Source: an uncultured Chlamydiaceae bacterium (lineage in GTDB: Bacteria; Chlamydiota; Chlamydiia; Chlamydiales; Parachlamydiaceae). Taken from it: 8,862 nt of DNA. Each line of letters starts with the position of its first letter. The first letter of the stretch is position 1. The DNA lies in assembly GCA_945957185.1 (NCBI GenBank), contig CAMFKA010000085.1:1-8862 (forward strand), written 5' to 3'. Position numbers and translations under genes: made by a program. Below the pieces are notes generated by a model. That model was not told where the DNA came from, did not search any database, and saw nothing but the letters and a program-made list of their open reading frames with translations. Positions 1 to 5,819 of this stretch are shown one piece after another.

Positions 1-35
1 TATACCCACAGCTCCTACGTCGCAGTGGGCTATAA
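1..35. repeat. Imperfect hairpin at the left window edge
   Basis: TATA-CCCAC at 1-9 pairs with GTGGG-C-TATA at 25-34 with one bulged C, leaving a 15-nt loop. The loop contains GCTCCTAC. A REP-like hairpin at the other end of the window (8681-8717) has GCTCCCTAC in its loop, so the two may be members of one dispersed repeat class. It could also be the terminator of a gene lying to the left. Reading frame 1 is open from the window edge to a TAA at 73-75, which is too little to call a gene end. Confidence 0.35.
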
Positions 36-228
36 AATCAGTCGCGCTCGCGCTCCAGCTGCAATTTTTCTTTAAATTTTTCTTAGGTTGATACTATTGA
101 ATCGCTTGCCTCATAAATTCACTGTGGTGATTCATACAACAAGGTCATTCGAATATCGATTTAATTTCTTTAATTTAATTTTCATTTGTTATATAATCTC
201 TCTTTAAATTTAATGTCGGTATGTTTGT
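36..228. other. AT-rich intergenic leader, no gene seen
   Basis: This stretch is rich in A and T with runs such as AAATTTTTC and TTTAATTT. Apart from the possible promoter at 169-197, I see no ORF, RNA gene or clear repeat in it. It is the likely 5' regulatory region of the small ORF that follows. Confidence 0.4.
169..197 (+). promoter_or_regulatory. Possible promoter for the 229-687 ORF
   Basis: A perfect TATAAT -10 hexamer lies at 192-197. Seventeen bases upstream is TTTAAT (169-174), a poor match to TTGACA. The surroundings are so AT-rich that a chance TATAAT is quite possible. If real, transcription would begin near 204, about 25 nt before the start codon. Confidence 0.3.
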
Positions 229-687
229 ATGGTCCTTTCACGAATCTCTAATTTTCTCCCTCTCGCAACACCTGCTATCACTCCGGAAACCTTAGAGATC
301 AATTACTCGCTCATCACAAAAAGAGTCGCTCTTTGCGCTTCAGCGGTATTTGCAGCGATGTGCATTGGAGCTATTCCTTTTCCCGCAATTGTCGGAATGA
401 CAGTAGCAACCTCCGTTGTACATGCATTAGTTGAAATCACTCAAGCAGCAACCAATAGATTAGCATTTCAAGATATCACTCTCCCTCAGGTTCAACCCGC
501 AGTGAAACGTCGTCGCCGTCGAAGAAAGGGAGGGATTAAACGACTCCCAAATCCACAATATCACAATGTTTTTGTAAGAGGTAGGATGTATCGAAGAGCG
601 ATCAACATGGTTTCTGCACAAGAGCGGAGTGTGCAGCTAATGCGCAAAAGTGACGTGCGGACCTCGAGCGCGCGCTCTCTGTTTTAA
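229..687 (+). CDS. Hypothetical protein, hydrophobic hairpin plus Arg-rich segment (Inc-like candidate)
   Basis: I do not recognise this 152-residue protein. Residues about 33-69 form two hydrophobic segments (33-49 and 51-69) separated only by a short turn with Pro50 and Pro52. This is the bilobed layout seen in chlamydial inclusion-membrane (Inc) proteins. Immediately after comes a strongly basic run, Lys93, Arg94-99, Lys100, and the remaining tail is also basic. No Sec signal peptide is evident at the N-terminus. The start is the first in-frame ATG; no good Shine-Dalgarno sequence precedes it. Its last 17 codons overlap, tail to tail, the end of the minus-strand gene at 637-1767, so the C-terminus may be an accident of a missing upstream stop. 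A membrane-inserted secreted effector is an inference; a small integral membrane protein with a nucleic-acid-binding tail is equally possible. Confidence 0.55.
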   Translation: MVLSRISNFLPLATPAITPETLEINYSLITKRVALCASAVFAAMCIGAIPFPAIVGMTVATSVVHALVEITQAATNRLAFQDITLPQVQPAVKRRRRRRKGGIKRLPNPQYHNVFVRGRMYRRAINMVSAQERSVQLMRKSDVRTSSARSLF

Positions 688-1767
688 TCCAAAAGCCAGC
701 TTTTCTTTTGATGTTTGCGCTAAAGCCTGAAGGACTCTAGCTCTAATTCTTATAATACGATCCGTTTGGCAACCCGGAATGTCGGTGCCCATACAGACGT
801 TTCGTATGTCAATGCTATCGGCCTCTGAGCATTCATAAAGAACTTTTCTGCGCCTTGAAATTTTCCCGCTTCCACATTCAAATTTCTTATCCCATTGGTT
901 GGGTTCTGAATTATATTGAATGGCAAGGTACGAGGTCACCTCGCTTTCGCTTGCCACTGCTTCCAATTTGAAATGGCTAAACAAATGCTTCACCTCGTCC
1001 CCGCAATAAACAGCGAACAGGTAGGCGCCTGAGTCAAAAGGGTGCTTTTTCAAGTAATCGGAGTGACCTAAAAATAGACACACGTCACCCGGTTTAAAAG
1101 TGTCATCACCGGGGTAAATGGGAGGGGGATCGAGAACTCTTGTGCCGAGCAGGGGCAAAAGAGGTTGATGTTTAGGATGGATTGTAGGTGAAAAGTTGAG
1201 CCTTCCATATCCTGCATCTGAAAAAACAAAATTAAACCTCTTTTCACCTAGACATAGGGCTATAGCGCGGTATTGCACCAGCCTAATAGCGACGGCATTG
1301 TCGATAATAGAGAAGTTAGAAAAAGGCTCCATAGCAAGTTTGTAAGCGTTTTGCCCCATTTTTGCGCGAAAGTAAAAATGGAGCCGCTCGTCATCAGGAA
1401 GATTTTTGTCACCGGTTAATTCGAAAGATTTTGAATCCATAAAACCGGTAACAAAGCGATTGTTATTTTTATATTTTTGAATCAGTTTAGTTTGGTTTAG
1501 TTCTTCACATCGGCGGTAGAGATCTGCAGCAAGCCAAGGCCCTTTTTGAAGCAAGGAGACCTTTTGAAATTTTTCTAGAGTGGTCATAGAGGGGGTGGGA
1601 GCGGTCTGATTCCACTTGTCGCGATAGTGCACGCATAGTTCGTGCATTGAAAGGACGATTGCATCTTGAATTTTTTGGGTGACAATGTCTTCAACATCAC
1701 AAGGCCCAATCAAAAATCGGGCTTGGGTTTCTAAGGGCAGGGCGGTAAAGCTAGAAACTGCTGCCAT
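637..1767 (-). CDS. Transglutaminase (Tgl)-like protein, probably catalytically inactive
   Basis: The 376-residue protein has a middle section (about 129-285) that resembles bacterial protein-glutamine gamma-glutamyltransferase, the spore-coat cross-linking enzyme Tgl of Bacillus, by comparison from memory. Residues 156-182 line up without gaps with the Tgl stretch around its active site: DNAVAI against ECATAI, then a shared Tyr, Ala, GE, FN and Phe. A FKPGDVCLF segment (224-232) matches the later Gly-Asp strand of Tgl. The catalytic Cys of Tgl corresponds to Asn157 and its preceding Glu to Asp156. The later catalytic Glu falls near 246-249, where no Glu is present. The protein is longer than Tgl (about 245 residues), with an extra N-terminus and a basic, Cys-containing C-terminus. 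The ATG is preceded by TGAGG at 5 nt. It is transcribed divergently from the kinase-like gene. Confidence in an ORF is high; in the family, moderate. Confidence 0.65.
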   Translation of the reverse strand: MAAVSSFTALPLETQARFLIGPCDVEDIVTQKIQDAIVLSMHELCVHYRDKWNQTAPTPSMTTLEKFQKVSLLQKGPWLAADLYRRCEELNQTKLIQKYKNNNRFVTGFMDSKSFELTGDKNLPDDERLHFYFRAKMGQNAYKLAMEPFSNFSIIDNAVAIRLVQYRAIALCLGEKRFNFVFSDAGYGRLNFSPTIHPKHQPLLPLLGTRVLDPPPIYPGDDTFKPGDVCLFLGHSDYLKKHPFDSGAYLFAVYCGDEVKHLFSHFKLEAVASESEVTSYLAIQYNSEPNQWDKKFECGSGKISRRRKVLYECSEADSIDIRNVCMGTDIPGCQTDRIIRIRARVLQALAQTSKEKLAFGLKQRARARGPHVTFAH

Positions 1768-1900
1768 GCGAACCTCATCAAATAAGCCTTATCATATAAG
1801 AATATTAATCTTATTTCAACTGCTGATTATACACTTGGATGTAGCTCGCTGATATGTAATTTGTTGCAATTTATAAACATCGTTCATTAAAAAGAAATTT
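1768..1900. promoter_or_regulatory. Divergent promoter region
   Basis: This 133-bp gap separates two divergent genes and must hold the promoters of both. On the minus strand a perfect TATAAT (plus-strand 1826-1831) could serve the Tgl-like gene, though no convincing -35 lies 17 bases upstream of it. On the plus strand TATAAA (1872-1877) is a possible -10 for the kinase-like operon, again with a weak -35. The region is AT-rich, so these assignments are tentative. Confidence 0.3.
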
Positions 1901-2764
1901 ATGGGAAAAACACTCAAAAATTCCATTCTTGTTTTAGTGGTGGCGGTATCGACATACCTGATCGCGGGCAGTTTTATTGAAAGACAATTTAGCATTGCTA
2001 GCGTGACCATTCCCGATTTACCTAAGCAGGAAACTCAATTATCAGAAGAAACAGCGGCACTCGCAAATCTTTTTAATAAGCCTTTTACGTATCTTGATCG
2101 TGGGCATCAAAGCTTTGTATTTCTCAGCAACGACGGAAAATTTGTTCTTAAATTTTTCGATGTAAATAGTTTAAGGGGGTATAGCTATATCCCTTTTGTT
2201 AAGCGCCATGACACAACGCGCACAGAGCGTCGCCTCAATGATCTGCTGAATGGATATCGCATTGCTTACGAAAAAGATCGCGAGAATTGTGGTCTGCTCT
2301 ATTTTCAGGTTTCACCTAATCCATCGATGGAATATACGGTTGTTTTGAAAGATAGGTTTGGATTTGTTCATCATGTCGATCTGTCCAAAGTCCCGTTTGT
2401 GGTGCAAAAAGTTGCTGTTACAACCAGAGCAACACTCTACAAACTGCTTGCTAAAGGGAATGTCTCGGAGGCAAAAGAGCGTTTAGGGGCAATTGTCGAT
2501 ATGTATTTCGATGAATACAGAAAAGGGATTTACGACCGTGACCGCAACTACATTGATAACACAGGATTTATTGGGCAACAACCCATTCGCATTGATGCCG
2601 GTAGGTTGCGGTACGATCCGGAAATTAAAAATCCTTCCTTTTATTCCAAAGATATCTACAACGTCCTTATCAAGCGATCGGACCGATTTTTAAGGAAATA
2701 TTTTCCTTTATATCGAGACGAGATCGTAGACTTTTTGGAGAAGAAAATACTTGCTGAACTGTAA
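1901..2764 (+). CDS. Membrane-anchored kinase-like protein
   Basis: This 287-residue protein has an N-terminal hydrophobic anchor (residues 8-24) after a short basic tip, predicting an N-in/C-out membrane protein or an uncleaved signal. The rest has the order of motifs of a protein-kinase-like fold: a glycine-loop-like strand (65-76), FVLKFF with a candidate ATP-binding Lys84, a hinge-like VVLKDRFG (147-154), a catalytic-loop-like GIYDRDRNYIDN (209-220) with Asp214 and Asn220, and IDAG (231-234) in the place of the metal-binding DFG. The spacing from Asp214 to Asn220 is one longer than in typical HRDxxxxN loops, and the glycine loop has only one glycine, so activity is uncertain. The layout is closer to atypical small-molecule or LPS kinases than to Ser/Thr kinases. 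A weak AAAGA precedes the ATG. It forms an operon with the next gene, 11 nt downstream. The family is inferred from motifs only. Confidence 0.6.
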   Translation: MGKTLKNSILVLVVAVSTYLIAGSFIERQFSIASVTIPDLPKQETQLSEETAALANLFNKPFTYLDRGHQSFVFLSNDGKFVLKFFDVNSLRGYSYIPFVKRHDTTRTERRLNDLLNGYRIAYEKDRENCGLLYFQVSPNPSMEYTVVLKDRFGFVHHVDLSKVPFVVQKVAVTTRATLYKLLAKGNVSEAKERLGAIVDMYFDEYRKGIYDRDRNYIDNTGFIGQQPIRIDAGRLRYDPEIKNPSFYSKDIYNVLIKRSDRFLRKYFPLYRDEIVDFLEKKILAEL

Positions 2765-2769
2765 AGGAG
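2765..2769 (+). promoter_or_regulatory. Shine-Dalgarno deciding the start at 2776
   Basis: AGGAG immediately follows the TAA of the kinase-like gene and lies 6 nt before the ATG at 2776. A TTG at 2770 is also in frame but touches the Shine-Dalgarno sequence directly, so it cannot be the start. Confidence 0.75.
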
Positions 2770-2775
2770 TTGGAA

Positions 2776-3606
2776 ATGACTGTCACAGGATTGTCAGTGG
2801 TGAATGGAGCGTACGCGTTAAGCTCGGATAGTGAGTTAAATCTGTTTCTAGAGCAAGTGCAGGGAACGCCAATTAAAAGCAGTTCATTGCAGATCATGTT
2901 GAATATCCCCACGCTAGCACAAAGAGCCCTCGAGAACTTAATTGCTACAGTGAATCAATGTTCTGATGAGGGTTATATCTATAAACTTGAAGTGATGGGT
3001 GGTGAAATTGAACATTTTGCTACGGCGTGGGTAAAAGTCGCCATTTGCTTCGGTTGCAGCAATTTGAAGTCTGTGTTTCTTCCCGGAGCAAAAGAAGTGA
3101 TGATCCATCACTGCAGTAGGCTGATGTCAGCAGAATTGTTCAATGTGACCGAAATCTGTTTAACGAACGTCCCGCAATTGGAGTATTTGGACGCCCCTAA
3201 TGCGACTAAATGCGCTGTGTTGTCGTCCATTGGTTGGTTTAACCAATTGAAGGTGCTGAAAATTCGTTCCTATTCTAACTGGATTGATTTGCAACATCAC
3301 CGGCAGCTAGAGGTGTTGGATGCGAGAGGTGCCGGCAGGGTGAGTGGGCTTAGATATGCTCGAAGTGATCTGAAGATGAAGGCTCCGGAAAGACGTCGCA
3401 TCCCCAAACCGCGCGATGTGGCTTGGGCTGTTTCTTGGGCTGTCGTTTCGTTCTTTAGTGCTGTTGTTTTAGCTTCTGAGATGAGTAGGGGAGAGTTTTC
3501 TCCGGCGGTGTTCCCACTTTTTGTGACAGCGATGGTGACGATGATGGTTGCTTACCGATCGCTTAGGGATGAGCTTATTCCTTCTTACTATCGGTTGCGT
3601 TATTAA
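2776..3606 (+). CDS. LRR-like protein with C-terminal bilobed hydrophobic domain
   Basis: I do not recognise this 276-residue protein as a named gene. The middle (about 96-195) has a leucine-rich-repeat-like rhythm, with units such as NLKSVFL, SAELFNVTEICL, QLEYLDA, QLKVLKI and QLEVLDA spaced roughly 20-24 residues apart. This is typical of BspA-type or irregular bacterial LRR proteins used in protein-protein contact. A basic linker (200-213, KMKAPERRRIPKPR) leads to two hydrophobic segments, about 215-233 and 244-260, separated by a short polar loop. That bilobed hairpin is the hallmark layout of chlamydial inclusion-membrane proteins, although those usually carry it nearer the N-terminus. 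The start is the ATG with AGGAG at 6 nt. The gene follows the kinase-like gene by 11 nt and is probably co-transcribed with it. A role as a membrane-anchored recognition or scaffold protein is inferred. Confidence 0.6.
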   Translation: MTVTGLSVVNGAYALSSDSELNLFLEQVQGTPIKSSSLQIMLNIPTLAQRALENLIATVNQCSDEGYIYKLEVMGGEIEHFATAWVKVAICFGCSNLKSVFLPGAKEVMIHHCSRLMSAELFNVTEICLTNVPQLEYLDAPNATKCAVLSSIGWFNQLKVLKIRSYSNWIDLQHHRQLEVLDARGAGRVSGLRYARSDLKMKAPERRRIPKPRDVAWAVSWAVVSFFSAVVLASEMSRGEFSPAVFPLFVTAMVTMMVAYRSLRDELIPSYYRLRY

Positions 3607-3622
3607 CATTCCAAACAAAAAT

Positions 3623-3655
3623 CCCCTGCCCCTGCCCTTGCCCGTGCCTTTGCCC
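3623..3655. repeat. Hexamer array, CCC(C/T)TG type (left arm)
   Basis: Five consecutive hexamers (CCCCTG, CCCCTG, CCCTTG, CCCGTG, CCTTTG) are followed by CCC and then AAATTT. The minus strand has repeated GGG tracts separated by short spacers and fits the G3N1-7 quadruplex pattern. It is the inverted partner of 3847-3879. Confidence 0.85.
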
Positions 3656-3693
3656 AAATTTTATATTGAATCATTCGATTATCGAAGTACACG

Positions 3694-3808
3694 CCAGATG
3701 ACGGGGTAGCCAGGCCGTCCCCGGCCTGGTATCTCAGTGGATTTACACATACGTGAGGCTTCAAATTCAATACCAGGCCGGGGACGGCCTGGCTACCCCG
3801 TCATCTGG
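3694..3808. repeat. Perfect 39-bp inverted repeat with 37-nt centre
   Basis: The arm at 3694-3732 is the exact reverse complement of 3770-3808. Each arm also contains its own hairpin, CCAGGCC and GGCCTGG around a 6-nt GC-rich loop. The homology continues imperfectly outwards, for instance GAAGTA before the left arm and its complement after the right arm. Transcripts from either strand would form a very stable stem. Such GC-rich 'paired CAGGCC' units look like a dispersed chromosomal repeat, which could be tested by searching the rest of the genome. Confidence 0.95.
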
Positions 3809-3846
3809 TTCATACTTCAATAACCCAACACCATTCCGAAAAATTT

Positions 3847-3879
3847 GGGCAAGGGCTGGGGCAAGGGCAAGGGCAAGGG
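3847..3879. repeat. Hexamer array, GGGCAA type (right arm)
   Basis: GGGCAA, GGGCTG and three further GGGCAA units are followed by GGG, preceded by AAATTT. Six GGG tracts with 3-nt spacers give an ideal G-quadruplex pattern on the plus strand. It mirrors the array at 3623-3655, including the AAATTTGGGC boundary. Confidence 0.9.
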
Positions 3880-3887
3880 TGAAGTTA

Positions 3888-3904
3888 CTACCCTTCATCT
3901 GGTA
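3888..3904. repeat. Decayed third copy of the inverted-repeat end
   Basis: CTACCCTTCATCTGGTA resembles the outer end of the 39-bp repeat (CTACCCCGTCATCTGG at 3793-3808), with a one-base deletion and a substitution. It may be the remnant of a neighbouring copy, or evidence that the element arose by nested insertion. Confidence 0.45.
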
Positions 3905-3919
3905 TAAGCTTTTAGATAC

Positions 3920-5815
3920 TTACAAATTCGCTTCCCAAGCTTCGTAGGCAGCAGCGAGCTTGCTTTCCAATTCCGTCTTTTCTGCTAACACTGTCATTTG
4001 TTGCTCACGCGTGGTTGTAGTGTAAAAATTCGGATCACCCATTCTTGCATCGATAGCAGCGATTTTCCCTTCCAGCTCATGACAAAGCTCTTCCGCCTTC
4101 TGTGCGCGACGCGCGCTTTGCTCTTTCTGACGCTGCTGCTTCTTTTGCGTTTCGTACGACGAATCCACAACTTTTGCGTCCGCTTTTTTAGCTGACTTTG
4201 CCACCACCAAATAGTCTTGCGCAGTCTTTTCGACAAATTCGGCGTAGGAGCCTCTAAAATCTCGAATCCCTTGAGGAGTCATTTCAATGATCCTGTTGGC
4301 GATCCCTTCGATAAAGTAACGGTTGTGGCTCACAAACAACACGGTGCCGTGGTACGACTGCAAGGCCTCCATTAACGCCTCTGTCGATTCCATATCCAAG
4401 TGGTTTGTGGGTTCGTCAAACAACAAAATGTTGTTATCCAACAAGATCATTTTTGCTAACAACAAACGCGCCGCTTCGCCACCGCTGAGAACCTTTAACT
4501 TCTTTTTGACGTCGTCGCCGTGAAACAACACTTTGGCGAGAACGTCTCGTAGCAGCTGCTCCTGCGTTTGAGTGGAACTCAAACTCTCCATCCATTCGAG
4601 AACGGTGATGTCGCCGCCAAGTAATTTGCTATGATTTTGAGGAAAATAAACCGGAAAAGTAGCGTGACCCCACTCGAAGATGCCTTGGTCGGCATTGAGA
4701 TTTCCGGTCAAAATCTCTAGCAACGTTGATTTTCCGATTCCGTTGGCTCCCACAAACGCGATTTTATCGCCACGTTCCACCTCAAAAGTGATGTTGCGCA
4801 ACACTTGTTTCTCTCCAAACGCTTTATGGAGGCCATTGACTTTTAGCGCGATGGCTCCGGAGGGACGGCACTGCCTGAAATCGATGTGTGGAAACTGCCT
4901 GCTGGATGGTCGCATGTTCTGCGAGGTCATTTCTTCTTCAAGTTTTTCGATAATCCGCATTTTGGATTGCGCTTGACGCGCTTTCGAAGCTTTGGCGCGA
5001 AAGCGATCCACAAACCCTTGTAAGGCTTCTTTCTTTTGCTCCTGTTTTTCCAACGACTGAGCGCGGCAGGCGAGCTCTTCGGCTTTAATTTCTTCGTAGG
5101 CGTCGAAATTCCCTTTATAAAGCTTGATGGTTTGGTGATCGACGTCGAGGATGTGGTTGCAAACTTTGTTGATAAAGGTGCGGTCGTGCGAGCTGATTAA
5201 CAAAATGCCCGGAAACTTTTGCAATGTCTCTTCCAGCCACTTGATAGAAGGGAGATCTAAGTGGTTCGTAGGTTCGTCCAAAAAGAGAGCGTCGGGTTTG
5301 CTAAAAAGTGTCTGCGCGAGCAAAACGCGAAGGCGGTAGCCTCCGGAAAGAGTGCTCATAGGGTTACGGTGGATTGCTGCGGGGAGTCCCAATCCCTCTA
5401 AAAGTGCCGCTGCGTCGCTTTCGGCGCTATAACCGGAGTGTTCATGCAGGGCGTGTTCGATTTCTTCCAGTTCGTGGCACTGCGCGTCGGTGAAGTGTTC
5501 ATGTTTAAAAAGCTCTTCTTTTCCTTTTAGCGCACTCCACAACTTCTTGTTGCCCATCAGCACAACATCGACGATGCTGACGGTGTCGTAAGCGAATTGA
5601 TCCTGCTGCAGGGTTCCAACAGTGAGAAGGGGAGGGATGGATACCTCCCCGGCTTCTGGAACAAGCTCTCCCAATAAAATTTTTAACAACGTCGATTTCC
5701 CCGAACCATTTGCTCCAATGAGACCGTAGTGGTTGCCGGGAGTGAGTTGAAATTTTGCTAGCGCGTACAGAATTTTTTTTCCGTAGCGCATGGAGAGGTT
5801 GTTGACAGTGATCAT
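3920..5815 (-). CDS. ABC-F family ATPase with C-terminal coiled coil
   Basis: This 631-residue cytoplasmic protein has two ABC ATPase domains and no membrane segment, as in ABC-F proteins that bind the ribosome E site and modulate translation. Domain 1 has Walker A GANGSGKST (34-42), signature LSGGY (156-160), Walker B LFLDEPTNHLD (177-187) and switch His210. A charged helical linker (about 243-310, the P-site tRNA interaction region) follows. Domain 2 has GANGIGKST (356-364), LSGGE (443-447), LLFDEPTNHLD (464-474) and His497. Residues about 540-625 are a charged coiled coil like the C-terminal extension of Uup. The N-terminal half looks closest to YbiT. I chose the start at 5815 because MITVNN is the family start, matches its paralogue at 7009, and AAGAGA lies 7 nt upstream. 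An ATG at 5860 would overlap the upstream gene. It is the last gene of a three-gene operon, 4 nt after the TMEM14-like gene. An export role is unlikely; the exact subfamily is unsettled. Confidence 0.93.
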   Translation of the reverse strand: MITVNNLSMRYGKKILYALAKFQLTPGNHYGLIGANGSGKSTLLKILLGELVPEAGEVSIPPLLTVGTLQQDQFAYDTVSIVDVVLMGNKKLWSALKGKEELFKHEHFTDAQCHELEEIEHALHEHSGYSAESDAAALLEGLGLPAAIHRNPMSTLSGGYRLRVLLAQTLFSKPDALFLDEPTNHLDLPSIKWLEETLQKFPGILLISSHDRTFINKVCNHILDVDHQTIKLYKGNFDAYEEIKAEELACRAQSLEKQEQKKEALQGFVDRFRAKASKARQAQSKMRIIEKLEEEMTSQNMRPSSRQFPHIDFRQCRPSGAIALKVNGLHKAFGEKQVLRNITFEVERGDKIAFVGANGIGKSTLLEILTGNLNADQGIFEWGHATFPVYFPQNHSKLLGGDITVLEWMESLSSTQTQEQLLRDVLAKVLFHGDDVKKKLKVLSGGEAARLLLAKMILLDNNILLFDEPTNHLDMESTEALMEALQSYHGTVLFVSHNRYFIEGIANRIIEMTPQGIRDFRGSYAEFVEKTAQDYLVVAKSAKKADAKVVDSSYETQKKQQRQKEQSARRAQKAEELCHELEGKIAAIDARMGDPNFYTTTTREQQMTVLAEKTELESKLAAAYEAWEANL

Positions 5816-5819
5816 GTGA

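Larger units (their letters stand above)
3607..3919. other. Intergenic region between convergent genes, filled by a composite palindrome
   Basis: These 313 bases hold no gene. The plus-strand LRR-like gene and the minus-strand ABC-F gene both end here. The space is occupied by a large nearly symmetric palindromic element (listed separately), with a decayed extra repeat end at 3888-3904. A bidirectional terminator or a miniature mobile element would both fit; no target-site duplication is obvious. Confidence 0.7.

Noticed and set aside
691..709. AAAAG-CCAG-CTTTT as a terminator for the small ORF at 229-687
   Set aside because: The stem is only 5 bp of mostly A-T pairs and lies inside the Tgl-like coding sequence.
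2770..2775. TTG start adding two residues to the LRR-like protein
   Set aside because: The AGGAG ribosome-binding site ends at 2769, leaving no spacer before TTG, while the ATG at 2776 has an ideal 6-nt spacer.
3623..3882. CRISPR array
   Set aside because: The repeated units are contiguous 6-bp hexamers and a single inverted pair, with no regular repeat-spacer alternation.
3753..3947. 64-codon frame through the palindromic element
   Set aside because: It is made of repeat sequence (alternating Ala-Arg from the GGGCAA array) and runs into the ABC-F gene; no ribosome-binding site or homology supports it.
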